A stretch of DNA of 43,113 nt from an uncultured Lachnospiraceae bacterium (GCA_944383835.1 CALWRE010000176.1:1-43113), one strand, 5' to 3'; numbered from the stretch's first letter, positions 6,786-16,038 are shown. Numbers and translations: made by a program. The notes: generated by a model from the letters alone, not told the origin.

Positions 6786-7778
6786 CTATGCCGCTGTAAT
6801 GGCGTCAATTCGGGCAAGTTCCTCTTCCGAGAAATCCGTGTTTTTCAGAGCCTTGATATTATCCAGAATCTGCGCGGGCTTGGAGGCGCCGATAAGGACG
6901 CTGGTCACTGCGCCGTCGCGGAGCACCCAGCCAAGGGCCATTTCTGCCAGCGTCTGGTCGCGGTCCTTTGCTAGCTGATTCAGGGCGCGGATCTGGGACA
7001 GACGTTCGCCTGTCAGAGAAGCTTCCTTCAGAAAGCGGCCATCGGTTCGTATCCGGCTGTCCGCCGGGATGCCGTGCAGGTAGCGGTCGGTGAGCAGGCC
7101 CTGCGCCAGAGGGCTGAAGGCGATGATGCCTTTGCCCAGCTTTCCGGCCGTCTCCTTTAGGCCGTTGTGCTCGATGGTCTGGTCAAAAATGGAATAACGG
7201 TTTTGATTGATGATGAAGGGGCAGTGAAGCTCCCGGAGGATTGCGGCCGCTTTCTCCAGGGTTTCCCCGTTATAATTGGAGAGGCCGACGTACAGCGCCT
7301 TGCCGCTTACGACGGCCTGAGACAGAGCGGACATCGTCTCCTCCAGAGGCGTCTCGGGATCCATGCGGTGGTGATAGAAGATGTCCACGTAGTCAAGCTC
7401 CATGCGCCGCAGGCTCTGGTCCAGGCTTGCCAGCAGATATTTGCGGCTGCCCCAGTTGCCGTAGGGGCCCTCCCACATATCGTAGCCTGCCTTGGTGCTG
7501 ATGATCAGCTCGTCGCGGTAAGAGTGCAGCTCCTCCCGGAGGATTCTTCCCAGGTTTCGCTCCGCGCTGCCGGGTTCCGGGCCGTAGTTGTTGGCCAGAT
7601 CGAAATGGGTGATGCCGCTGTCGAAGGCGGTAAAGCAGAGCCGCTTCATGTTTTCATAGGAGGCGTTGTCACCGAAGTTATGCCAGAAGCCCAGGGAGAC
7701 CGCCGGCAGGAGGAGCCCGCTTTTCCCGCAGCGGGAGTATTGCATGGTTTGATAACGTGTTTTTTCCGCCTGATACAT
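6786..7778 (-). CDS. Aldo/keto reductase, YghZ/Gpr-like
   Basis: A 330-residue NADPH-dependent oxidoreductase of the AKR superfamily. The catalytic tetrad can be read: Asp60 in HFDLANNYG, Tyr65, Lys96 in IISTKAG and a His in IFYHHRMD. The HFDLANNYGPEPGSAE motif and the FSPLAQGLLTDRYL segment are characteristic of the group that includes E. coli YghZ, an L-glyceraldehyde 3-phosphate/methylglyoxal reductase. The C-terminal phosphate-binding segment SVLIGASKPAQILDN is intact. A carbonyl-detoxifying role is the likely one; the physiological substrate is not evident. The gene is monocistronic and divergent from the two-component system. The region before its start holds a short tandem repeat. Confidence 0.9.
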   Translation of the reverse strand: MYQAEKTRYQTMQYSRCGKSGLLLPAVSLGFWHNFGDNASYENMKRLCFTAFDSGITHFDLANNYGPEPGSAERNLGRILREELHSYRDELIISTKAGYDMWEGPYGNWGSRKYLLASLDQSLRRMELDYVDIFYHHRMDPETPLEETMSALSQAVVSGKALYVGLSNYNGETLEKAAAILRELHCPFIINQNRYSIFDQTIEHNGLKETAGKLGKGIIAFSPLAQGLLTDRYLHGIPADSRIRTDGRFLKEASLTGERLSQIRALNQLAKDRDQTLAEMALGWVLRDGAVTSVLIGASKPAQILDNIKALKNTDFSEEELARIDAITAA

Positions 7779-7803
7779 TTCGTTTTACCGCCTTTCTTCA
7801 AAA

Positions 7804-7839
7804 TCGTTATTGCTGTTTCAATCGTTGTTGCTGTTTCAA
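7804..7839. repeat. Two 18-bp tandem repeats upstream of the aldo/keto reductase
   Basis: TCGTTATTGCTGTTTCAA is followed directly by the same unit with one change. Two further degenerate pieces (CTGTTTCAAAAT and ATTGCTGCTTTC) extend the array to about 7872. All frames are broken by stops, so the repeat is not coding. Confidence 0.7.
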
Positions 7840-7911
7840 AATATCCTGTTTCAAAATGTCATTGCTGCTTTCATCATACTATAGCTCCGCTCTGCCTGTC
7901 CATCGGAATAT

Positions 7912-7947
7912 TTTCAGCTTCCTTTCAGGTTCGCAGTATAATATAAT
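7912..7947 (+). promoter_or_regulatory. Response-regulator promoter with TTTCAG direct repeat
   Basis: TTTCAG occurs at 7912-7917 and 7923-7928, an 11-base period. It is followed by overlapping -10 candidates TATAAT at 7937 and 7942 and no good -35. This is the usual arrangement of OmpR-family activated promoters. The same repeat precedes the ABC operon at 11035. Confidence 0.6.
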
Positions 7948-7979
7948 AGTGGAAAAGTCTATCCGGGAGGTGATATTCC

Positions 7980-8657
7980 TTGAAGATATTGATTGTGGAG
8001 GACGAGCGGCTGCTGGCGGACGCGCTGAAGGTGCTGTTTACCGGCAAAGGCTTTGAGGCGGATACGGCTTATGACGGGAAAACCGGGGAGGAATATGCCC
8101 GGTCGGGGATATACGATCTGCTGATCCTCGATGTGATGCTGCCGGGAATCGACGGATATGAGCTGGCCAGAAGGCTCAGGGCCGCCCATCTGGGGACGCT
8201 GATCCTGATGCTGACGGCGAAGTCCGAGCTGGAGGACCGGATCACCGGCCTGGACTGCGGGGCGGACTATTATCTGACCAAGCCCTTTGATACCAGGGAG
8301 CTTCTGGCCTGTGTGGGAGCTCTGCTCCGGCGGCAGGGAGGGCAGGTGGACGAGCTGGTTTTCGGAAACACATCCCTTGACCTGGGCACCGCCATGCTGG
8401 TCTGCGGGGAGAAGAGCATCCGCCTTTCGGCAAAAGAATTTGAGATCATGCGCCTGCTTTTAAAGGACAGGGGGCGCAATTATTCAAAAGAAATGATACT
8501 GGAGAAGGTGTGGGGCTATGACTCCGACGCGGTGGAGAACCATGTGGAGGTCTATATAGGATTCCTGCGCAAAAAGCTGGCAAGCATCGGTTCCAACATA
8601 CGGATCGAGACGATCCGCCGGCTGGGGTATCACCTGGAGGTGGACGAGGATGATTAA
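7980..8657 (+). CDS. OmpR/PhoB-family response regulator
   Basis: A 225-residue two-domain regulator. The receiver domain (1-115) has the acidic pocket at residues 7-8, the phosphorylated Asp51 in LLILDVMLPG, and Lys101 in YYLTKPFD. The winged-helix domain follows (about 130-222), including SAKEFEIMRLLL and VEVYIGFLRKKL. The start codon is TTG at 7980, placed by the GGGAGGTGAT ribosome site; no ATG fits. The kinase gene overlaps its end by eight bases. Its own promoter and the ABC operon promoter carry the same TTTCAG-N5-TTTCAG repeat, so it probably regulates both. Confidence 0.93.
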   Translation: MKILIVEDERLLADALKVLFTGKGFEADTAYDGKTGEEYARSGIYDLLILDVMLPGIDGYELARRLRAAHLGTLILMLTAKSELEDRITGLDCGADYYLTKPFDTRELLACVGALLRRQGGQVDELVFGNTSLDLGTAMLVCGEKSIRLSAKEFEIMRLLLKDRGRNYSKEMILEKVWGYDSDAVENHVEVYIGFLRKKLASIGSNIRIETIRRLGYHLEVDEDD

Positions 8658-9963
8658 AAAGCTGCGGCTCAAATTTGTGGCGATCAACATGGGTATTGTG
8701 ACCATCATGCTCTGCGTCATTTTAGGCCTGGTCTATTATTTTACCCGCGCCAATCTGGAGACGGAGAACCTCAATATGATGCGGGCCATCGCCAGCCAGC
8801 CGCTGATCCAGCAGGGGATTCCCAGCGAGCCCGGCGAGGACGTGCGGCTGCCCTTTTTTACCCTGCAGCTGGGGCCCAGGGGAGAGGTGACGGCGGCGGG
8901 CGGCAGCTATTACGACCTGTCCGACACAGCCTTCCTGGAGGATCTGGTACAGATGACCTCGGCGTCGCCCAGGGATTTCGGCGTCATTGAGGAATATAAT
9001 CTGCGCTATTACCGTGCGGCGACTCCTTTCAGCATTTCCCTGGTTTTCTCGGATATTTCCAGTGAAAGGGCCACGCTGGCCGGACTGCTGCGCACCTGCC
9101 TGGCCATCGGCATCCTGGGATTTCTTGTGTTTCTGGGGATCAGCATCCTTCTGTCCCGGTGGGCGGTGCGGCCTGTGGACCTGGCCTGGCGCCAGCAGCG
9201 CCGCTTTGTGGCGGACGCCTCCCATGAGCTGAAAACGCCCCTTGCGGTGATTATGACCAATGCGGAGCTTTTGCAGAGCGGGGAATATGGGGAGGAAAAC
9301 CAGCAGAGATTCGCCGAGAGCATCCTGGCCACCAGCAGGAGGATGAAGGCCTTGGTGGAGCAGCTTTTGGAGCTGGCCAAGACGGAGAACGCGGACGTGC
9401 GCAAAAGCTTCCGGCCGGTGGATTTGGGCGGCCTGGTCCAGTCCTCCCTCCTTACCTTTGAACCGGTGTTTTTTGAGCGGGGGCTGGGGCTGGAGTCGAG
9501 AGTGGATGCGGGGATGACGGTGTCCGGGGAGGCGGAAAAGCTGCGGCAGGCTGTGGATATCCTGCTGGACAACGCCGCAAAATATTCCAGGGACGGCGGC
9601 CAGGTCAGGGTGAGCCTGCTGGGATGCGCAGCGCAAGAGCATACAGAGCAGGGATATGCCGCGCGAAGAGAAGCGGCGCAGGGGTTCGCCGTGGGGAGAC
9701 GCAGGAAACGGAGATGCCTCCTGACGGTAGAGAGCCAGGGACAGGCCTTGTCGCCGCAGGAGCTGAAGGACATCTTCAAGAGGTTTTACCGCGCCGACCC
9801 GGCCAGAAGCAGCGACGGGAGCTTCGGCCTGGGGCTTTCCATCGCCCAGGGCATCGTAAACCAGCACGGCGGCCGGATCTGGGCGGAAAGCCGGGACGGG
9901 GGCAATTCCTTCTATATAGAACTGCCTTCCCTGAAAAAGGAATCAAATGAATCTATAGAATGA
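8650..9963 (+). CDS. Sensor histidine kinase
   Basis: A 437-residue membrane kinase paired with the preceding response regulator. It has a TM helix at about 8-32, an extracytoplasmic sensor of roughly 110 residues and a second TM at 145-168. A short linker, without a recognisable full HAMP, leads to the H-box SHELKTPL with the phosphorylated His192, the N-box LLDNAAKYS (305-313) and the G-box FGLGLSIAQG. About 30 extra residues, rich in Ala, Arg and Glu (about 325-355), lie between two strands of the ATPase domain where relatives have a short turn. The gene ends nine bases from the convergent phosphoesterase gene. Confidence 0.92.
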   Translation: MIKKLRLKFVAINMGIVTIMLCVILGLVYYFTRANLETENLNMMRAIASQPLIQQGIPSEPGEDVRLPFFTLQLGPRGEVTAAGGSYYDLSDTAFLEDLVQMTSASPRDFGVIEEYNLRYYRAATPFSISLVFSDISSERATLAGLLRTCLAIGILGFLVFLGISILLSRWAVRPVDLAWRQQRRFVADASHELKTPLAVIMTNAELLQSGEYGEENQQRFAESILATSRRMKALVEQLLELAKTENADVRKSFRPVDLGGLVQSSLLTFEPVFFERGLGLESRVDAGMTVSGEAEKLRQAVDILLDNAAKYSRDGGQVRVSLLGCAAQEHTEQGYAARREAAQGFAVGRRRKRRCLLTVESQGQALSPQELKDIFKRFYRADPARSSDGSFGLGLSIAQGIVNQHGGRIWAESRDGGNSFYIELPSLKKESNESIE

Positions 9964-9971
9964 ATACGGCT

Positions 9972-10898
9972 TTACAGCCGAAGAAGGAGGCTGACGACTT
10001 CGTTGCTGGTACCGATGCGCACCGGCAGCTGGAAATAGCCCGCGCCGGAGGAGATGAAGGCCTGGGTCTGACCGAAGCTCTCATGGCCGTAGAAATAATG
10101 CCTGCCGTTGGCCCAGCGGGTGAAAAAGTTTACGGGGAAAAACTGGCCGCGATGCGTATGGCCGCAGAGAACCAGGCTGGCCCCGGCGGCTGCGGCTTCG
10201 CGGATTCCCTGGGGGTCATGGTTGCCCAGGACGGCATAGACTCCGTCGGGAGCCGAGATGCGGGAAAAGGCTGCGCCGGCCTCCTGCATTTCTTTTTCAT
10301 CCTGCAGGACAGCGTTGTCCACATCGATGATATCGCCGCAGACCAGCACCATTTCGGGCCGGATCTCCTGAATCTTCTGCGCGATCCTGCCGATGTGGCG
10401 GGCGTCCACGAAGGCGCCCAGATGGATGTCGCTGATCAGGGCGATTTTGTATTCCGTACCGGCTGTGCCAAGGTCTATGGTACAGGAAGTCTTTTTCACA
10501 CTTCTGGCATGGAGGTAGCCGACGAGGACGGTCAGGGCGGAAACCGCCGCGCAGAGTACGGTGCCGGCTGCCGATGCGCGTCCTGCAAGGGGCAGCACAA
10601 GGCACAGAAGGGTCCAGACAAGGGTCAGCAAAAGGTCGTAGATCAGAAGGCAGGTGAGAAAGCCCAGCCCTTTTTTAACGGCGCGGCCCTGCAGCCGCAG
10701 GACGATTTGCTGCTGAAAGAATACCAGCACGGCGGCCAGCGCGACGAGGAGAAAGGGAATCCCCAGGGTCCGTCCGAGAAGGAGGCGGAAGGCCCAGTCC
10801 GTGCGGGCGGCAAGAAAGGCCATAAGCACTATATAGAAGGTCCAAAAGAGCCGGGGAAAATATTTCCCGGTGATAAATTTTCCAAATCTTGTTTCCAC
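9972..10898 (-). pseudogene. Membrane-anchored metallophosphoesterase with an internal deletion
   Basis: The 308-codon frame starts with about four membrane helices (residues 15-130) and continues with a calcineurin-like phosphoesterase of the YkuE/YaeI type. Metal motifs SDIHLG (D157, H159), CGDIID (D189), GNHD (N226, H227) and GHTHRGQ (H247, H249) are present. Relatives have some 60-90 residues between GNHD and GHTH, including a strand and a DHxP-type histidine. Here only 18 residues separate them, and the junction reads GNHDPQGIREA, as if the HDP of the first site had been joined to a later H-x-P-Q-G-I. The frame is kept but one metal ligand and part of the fold are lost, so activity is doubtful. 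Confidence 0.7.
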
Positions 10899-11034
10899 TG
10901 CAGTTCTCCTTATAAGATTACTCTATCTATTTCTGTCAATAACGCAAATCTTTTCGCTATGTCCGTAAGCGTATCAGCACAGAATCAACTGAACGTCAAC
11001 CAGACGTCCGCTCGGCAGCAGTCTAATGTCATCT

Positions 11035-11067
11035 TTTCAGTATCATTTCAGCTTTCCACGCTACAAT
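11035..11067 (+). promoter_or_regulatory. ABC operon promoter with TTTCAG direct repeat
   Basis: TTTCAG at 11035-11040 and 11046-11051 (11-base period) is followed by TACAAT at 11062-11067. No -35 consensus is visible, which is expected if the response regulator replaces it. It matches the arrangement before the response regulator gene at 7980. Confidence 0.6.
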
Positions 11068-11101
11068 AGCCCTAATTGCCATAACGAGTAGGAGGTTAAT
11101 T

Positions 11102-12124
11102 ATGATAGCAGTGGAACACTTGACGAAATATTATGGCGACTTCCTGGCTGTGGACGATCTCTCCTTTGAGATTGACGAAGGTCATGTTTATGGTTTCCTG
11201 GGGCCCAACGGGGCCGGGAAATCCACCACCATGAATATCATGACCGGCTGTCTGTCCGCCACGGAGGGCCATGTACGCATCGACGGCCACGATATCTTCG
11301 ATGAGCCGGAGAAGGCGAAGCGCCTCATCGGCTACCTGCCGGAGATTCCCCCGCTGTATGTGAGCGAGACGCCGGAGGAATACCTGCGGTTTGTGGGGGA
11401 GGCCAAGGGCCTGCGCGGGTCCGTGCTGCGGGAGCAGATCGAAAAGGTGATTGCGGACACCCGAATCGGCGACGTGAGAGGCAGGCGCATCTCGGCCCTG
11501 TCCAAGGGCTACCGGCAGAGGGTGGGCATTGCCCAGGCCCTTTTAGGAAATCCCAAGGTGATTATTCTCGACGAGCCCACCATCGGCCTGGATCCGATAC
11601 AGATTATCGAGATTCGCGACCTGATCCGGGATCTGGGGCGGAGCCATACGGTGATTTTCAGCTCCCATATCCTGTCCGAGGTGCAGACCATCTGCGACCG
11701 GATCCTGATTATCGCGAGGGGTAAGCTGGTGGCCTTCGACGAGCCGCAGAATTTGGAGCGGCGGCTGCTTGCGCCAAGCGAAATCAGTCTTAAAGCGGAG
11801 GCTTCCGCCGAAGAGGCGAGAAAAATCCTCTCCGGCGTGGCCCACATCAGCGAGATGGATATCAGCGGGATGGATACCGATATTGCCGGGATGGACGCCA
11901 ATGGAAAGAAGGAGAACCGCGTATCGATACGCGTCCGCACGGACTGCAGCGATATCTATGCGGTTTCCCGGTCGATCTTTTTCGCCTTTGCCAAGGGCGG
12001 AAGGCCTCTGCTGGAAATGGCGCTGAAGAAGGCAAACCTGGAAGATGTATTCCTGGAGCTCACCGACAATGCGGCAGGCGAGAAAGACAGGGACGAAGAT
12101 TTGGAAGAGGAGGTGGAGGACTGA
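11102..12124 (+). CDS. ABC transporter ATP-binding protein, GldA-like
   Basis: A 340-residue nucleotide-binding subunit. Walker A GPNGAGKST spans residues 34-42. The signature is the divergent LSKGYRQRVG, Walker B is IILDEPTIGLD, and the H-loop lies in FSSHILSEVQ. About 100 residues after the ATPase core form the C-terminal regulatory extension typical of ABC-2 exporters, ending in an acidic tail. The ATG at 11102 follows AGGAGGTTAATT. The stop overlaps the permease start (TGATGA). With the permease, the GldG-like protein and DUF4340 it matches the gliding-motility-type ABC operons of non-gliding Firmicutes, whose cargo is unknown. Confidence 0.92.
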   Translation: MIAVEHLTKYYGDFLAVDDLSFEIDEGHVYGFLGPNGAGKSTTMNIMTGCLSATEGHVRIDGHDIFDEPEKAKRLIGYLPEIPPLYVSETPEEYLRFVGEAKGLRGSVLREQIEKVIADTRIGDVRGRRISALSKGYRQRVGIAQALLGNPKVIILDEPTIGLDPIQIIEIRDLIRDLGRSHTVIFSSHILSEVQTICDRILIIARGKLVAFDEPQNLERRLLAPSEISLKAEASAEEARKILSGVAHISEMDISGMDTDIAGMDANGKKENRVSIRVRTDCSDIYAVSRSIFFAFAKGGRPLLEMALKKANLEDVFLELTDNAAGEKDRDEDLEEEVED

Positions 12125-12987
12125 TGATAGCGGTGCTGAAACATGAACTGCGGCTGTATTTCCATTCTCTAACCGCTTACGTCTTTGGTGCGTTTCTGCT
12201 GGTTTTCGTGGGAATCGGCGCCATGCTGTACAATATCCAGGCGGCCGTCAGCAATTTCGAGTATGTGCTCAGCTTCAGCTGCCTGGTCTTTGTGGTTATC
12301 GTCCCGATTCTGACGATGCGGGTGATTGCCGAGGAGCGCAGGCAGAAAACGGATCAGCTTTTATATTCCCTGCCGATTACGACGACCCAGGTCATTGTCG
12401 GCAAATATCTGGCTTTGCTTGCGGTCTATCTGATCCCCCTGGCGATTATCTGCCTGTATCCGCTGATTTTCGCCCAGTTCGGCGAGGTCTATCTGCCGAC
12501 CTCCTATGGCTCCATCCTGGCCTTTTTTGTCCTGGGGGCGGCCCTGATTGCCCTGGGCGTGTTTATCTCTTCCCTGACGGAGAACCAGGGCTTCGCGGCC
12601 GGCATCGGCGTGGCGGTGATCCTGTTTAATTACTATAGCGTCAGCCTGGCGGAGTATGTTTCCTCCACAGCCTTCGGCTCCCTTGTGGTGCTGTGCGTGG
12701 CGGTCCTGATCCTGGCGGCGGTGATTAACCATCTGACCCGGAATGAAAACCTGGCCTACGGCATCGGCTTTGTCCTGATTGCCGGGATGGCGGTGCTCTA
12801 TTTTGTGGATTCGACGAAATTTGAAGGGCTTGTGCCGGATATCATGACGAAACTCTCTCTTTTTGAGCGTTTCTATGCTTTTGTAAACGGCGTTTTCGAC
12901 ATGACCGCCATCGTGTATTATCTGACGGTGATCCTGTTCTTTTTGTTCCTGTCCGTCCAGTCCCTTGAAAAGAGGAGGTATAACTGA
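12124..12987 (+). CDS. ABC-2 type permease, GldF-like
   Basis: A 287-residue integral membrane protein with six or seven predicted helices, from LRLYFHSLTAYVFGAFLLVF at the N-terminus to LTVILFFLFLSVQSLEKRRY at the C-terminus. The ERRQKTDQLLYSLPIT loop after helix 2 is the typical coupling segment of ABC-2 permeases of the GldF/NosY kind. It would form the pore through which the ATPase at 11102 drives export or rearrangement of membrane-associated cargo. It overlaps both neighbours by one base or a few bases, so the operon is translationally coupled. Confidence 0.9.
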   Translation: MIAVLKHELRLYFHSLTAYVFGAFLLVFVGIGAMLYNIQAAVSNFEYVLSFSCLVFVVIVPILTMRVIAEERRQKTDQLLYSLPITTTQVIVGKYLALLAVYLIPLAIICLYPLIFAQFGEVYLPTSYGSILAFFVLGAALIALGVFISSLTENQGFAAGIGVAVILFNYYSVSLAEYVSSTAFGSLVVLCVAVLILAAVINHLTRNENLAYGIGFVLIAGMAVLYFVDSTKFEGLVPDIMTKLSLFERFYAFVNGVFDMTAIVYYLTVILFFLFLSVQSLEKRRYN

Positions 12988-14552
12988 TGAAAAAGAAAAA
13001 TCTCCCCGCAGCCGGGGCTGAAGCAAAACAGGCGGAAAACCGGAAAGAAGCAGAAAGCCGGAGAAAAGCGGAGAATCGAAGGGAAGCAGAAAACCGGAGA
13101 AAAGCGGAGAACCGAAGGGAAGCAGAAAACCGGAGGGCGAGAAATAGGAACGCCCTGCGGGGCGGGTCCTACTCCCTGCTTATCTCGGCTGTGGTGCTGG
13201 CCATCCTGATTGCGGTAAACGTCTTTGCCTCCGCCCTGCCGGCTAACCTTACGCAGTATGATATCAGTTCTTCCCAGCTTTATTCCATCACCAGCAACAC
13301 GAAGGTGGTAGTGAATGCCCTGGAGGAGGATGTGACGATCTACTGGATTGTCCAGTCCGGGGAGGAGGACGATATCATTGAAAATCTGCTGAGCCGCTAT
13401 GAGAGCCTGTCCGACCACATCGAGGTGGTGAAGAGAAATCCGGACGTCTACCCCACCTTTGCCGAGTAGTACACCGATGAGGAGGTGGAGAACAACAGCC
13501 TGGTGGTGGAGTGCGGGAACCGGAGCCGCTATATCAGCTACAGCGATATCTATATCACCGAGACCAATATGTATTCCTACTATTATACGACCTCCTTTGA
13601 CGGGGAAGGGGCGATTACATCGGCCATCGATTATGTGGTAAGCGAGGATCTGCCGCAGATGTACGTGCTGGAAGGACACGGCGAGGCGGAGCTGCCCTCC
13701 ACCTTCAGCGATCAGCTGGAAAAGGAAAATATCGAAACGACCACCCTTTCCCTGCTGAATGTGGATGAGATTCCCGAGGAGGCGGACTGCATTTTGATTT
13801 ATGCCCCGTCCAGCGATATCTCCGAGGAAGAGAAGGAAATGCTTTCCTCCTATGTGGAGGGAGGCGGCAAGCTGATGGTCATCGCAGGCCCCACGGAAGA
13901 CGGGGTTCTGACCAACCTCTACAGCCTGCTGGAGGATTACGGCGTGACGACCAGCGAGGGCATTGTCGTAGAATCGGACCGGAATTATTATGCATTCCAG
14001 GCTCCCTATGTGCTGCTCCCCTCTATTGGCAGCAGCGAGATCACGGACTCTCTGATCGAGGAAAATTATTATGTGCTGATGCCGATTTCCCAGGGAATGA
14101 CCGTGGGAACGGCCCCCGACGGGGTGACGGTGACGGAGCTTCTGACCACCTCCGATACGGCGTTTTCCAAGGTCGCGGGCTATGACCTGACCACCTATGA
14201 GTGGGAGGAAGGGGATATCGACGGGCCCTTTGCCCTGGCAGTATCCATTGAAAACGAGAGCGAGGGACAGATCGTTTGGTTTTCTTCCTCGGTATTCCTG
14301 GAGGATATGTACAATGCTTATTCTTCCGGGGCCAATGCGAATCTGGCGATGAATGCCCTGTCGTCCCTGGTCGGCGAGAGGGAGGCCATGTCCATCCGCA
14401 GCAAGTCCCTGAATTATAATTACCTGACCATCAGCGATTCCACGTCCTCCCTGCTGAGGGTAATGATGATCGGCGTCTTCCCTCTGGCGTATCTGGGCGT
14501 CGGCGTCTGCGTGGTAGTGAGAAGGAGGAGGCTGCAGAATGAAGCGGTATAA
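12987..14552 (+). pseudogene. GldG-like ABC transporter subunit interrupted by one amber codon
   Basis: One frame runs from ATG 12987 to TAA 14552 (522 codons) except for a TAG at 13467-13469. The residues read VYPTFAE-stop-YTDEEVENN, and the same frame continues without other damage. The upstream part has a basic repeat region (residues about 12-52), a membrane helix and the beginning of the GldG periplasmic-type domain. The downstream part has the rest of the domain and a C-terminal helix before RRRRLQNEAV. A CAG (Gln) to TAG change would explain it. A downstream fragment could restart at GTG 13485 or 13503 behind AGGAGG, but it would lack the N-terminal anchor. TAG ends several neighbouring genes, so general recoding is unlikely. 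Confidence 0.8.
13047..13136 (+). repeat. 36-bp in-frame minisatellite in the GldG-like gene
   Basis: Units at 13047-13082 and 13083-13118, plus half a unit at 13119-13136, are nearly identical. Each encodes twelve residues of the pattern EAENRRKAENRR. Confidence 0.9.
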
Positions 14553-16038
14553 GAAAATCGTTATTCTTTTGGGGGTTCTGGCGGTCTGCTGCGTCGCGGC
14601 CTTTCTCGCCCTGAATTATCAGGAGGAGCAGGAGCAGATCCGAAACAGCGAGGAGATTATTCTTCAGATTTCATCGGACTCGGTTCAGGCCTTCAGCTGG
14701 GAGTATGAGGAGGACGGCGAGGAGGTGAGCCTTGCCTTCCACAAGACCGATGGCGTCTGGTACTATGATGAGGACGAGGCCTTTCCGGTGGATGAGGAGA
14801 TGATCGCCGATCTTTTATACCAGTTCGAGGAATTCGGCGTCTCCTTCGTCATCGAGGAGGTGGAGGATTTCGGGCAGTATGGCCTGGAGGAACCGGTGGC
14901 AAGCATCCGGCTGTCCACGGAGGATCAGGACTATGAGATCCTTCTGGGGGACTACAGCACCATGGATGAGCAGCGGTACGTCTCCATCGGCGACGGCAAC
15001 GTCTATCTGGTGCAGAACGACCCTCTGGATTACTACAGCGTCACGCTGGACGATATGCTGAAGGACGACGATACGCCATCCTTCGACCAGGTGACCAGCA
15101 TCCAGTTTGCAGGGGAAGAGAATTACAGCATCCGGTATGAAGAGGAAAGCACGGCCACCTATTGCCCGGACGACGTTTATTTCGCGCAGATCGACGGCGG
15201 CAGCCTGCCGCTGGACACGGCGAAGGTGAGCAGTTATCTGTCCCATATCACGGCGCTGGATCTGCAGGACTATGTCACCTATAATGCCACGGAGGAGGAG
15301 CTGGCCCAGTACGGGCTCGATGATCCGGAGCTGACGGTGACGGTAGATTATACGACGGAAAATGAGGACGGCGAGGAAGAGGCGCAGACCTTTGTCCTCC
15401 ATGTGAGCCGCTCGGCAGAAGAACGGACGGCAGAAGCGGAGGCAGAGGCAGAGGAAAGCGCAGCGGCGCAGGACGGAGAGGAAACGGAAGAGACTGCTGC
15501 TGAGACGGAAACGTCGGACGAGGAAACGGAGGGGTCGGTGACGGCCTATGCCCGCGTCGGCGATTCGCAGATCGTCTATCAGATCTCTGCGGACGATTAT
15601 GAGGGACTGATGGCAGCCTCCTATGATTCCCTGCGCCACGCGGAGGTGCTGACAGCTGACTTCGCGGATATCTACCAGATCGATATTACCCTGGAGGACG
15701 TCTCCTACACCATTACCACAGAGGAGAGCGACGACGATGAGGCGGACAACGGCCGCGTCTACTTCTATCAGGAGGAAGAGATAGATATCAGCAATTTCCA
15801 AAAGGCGGCGGAGGCTCTGGAGGCCGACAGCTTTACCGACGAAACGCCGACCGAACGGGAGGAAATCAGCTTTACCGTCTATCTGGACAATGAGAATTAT
15901 CCGCAGGTTCAGGTGCAGCTTTACCGCTATGATGGCACCTATTGCCTGGCCGTGGTGGACGGGGAGCCCTTCGCTCTGGTAGACCGCGCCGGCGTGGTGG
16001 ATCTGATGGAGGCGGTCAACGCCATCGTGCTGAACTGA
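14539..16038 (+). CDS. DUF4340 domain-containing protein of the Gld-like ABC operon
   Basis: A 499-residue protein with a single N-terminal membrane helix (about residues 5-25) and a large, very acidic external part. It contains repeated DUF4340-type units: VWYYDEDEAFPVDEEMIADLLYQF with FGQYGLEEPVASIRL, and later AQYGLDDPELTVTV. A low-complexity Glu/Ala/Thr stretch (about 290-330) separates two domains. DUF4340 proteins regularly end Gld-type ABC operons, as here, where the start overlaps the GldG-like stop by 14 bases. The job is unknown; a surface-exposed partner of the transporter is the natural guess. A strong hairpin follows the gene. Confidence 0.85.
   Translation: MKRYKKIVILLGVLAVCCVAAFLALNYQEEQEQIRNSEEIILQISSDSVQAFSWEYEEDGEEVSLAFHKTDGVWYYDEDEAFPVDEEMIADLLYQFEEFGVSFVIEEVEDFGQYGLEEPVASIRLSTEDQDYEILLGDYSTMDEQRYVSIGDGNVYLVQNDPLDYYSVTLDDMLKDDDTPSFDQVTSIQFAGEENYSIRYEEESTATYCPDDVYFAQIDGGSLPLDTAKVSSYLSHITALDLQDYVTYNATEEELAQYGLDDPELTVTVDYTTENEDGEEEAQTFVLHVSRSAEERTAEAEAEAEESAAAQDGEETEETAAETETSDEETEGSVTAYARVGDSQIVYQISADDYEGLMAASYDSLRHAEVLTADFADIYQIDITLEDVSYTITTEESDDDEADNGRVYFYQEEEIDISNFQKAAEALEADSFTDETPTEREEISFTVYLDNENYPQVQVQLYRYDGTYCLAVVDGEPFALVDRAGVVDLMEAVNAIVLN

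Noticed and set aside
9960-11069. Plus-strand open frame of 369 codons opposite the metallophosphoesterase
   Set aside because: Low-complexity Gly/Gln/Asp content and no motif, while the minus strand carries the phosphoesterase metal motifs.
13467-13469. General amber recoding (for example pyrrolysine)
   Set aside because: TAG is a normal stop in mutY, the EIIA gene, the second PRD regulator and the toxin in this same window.
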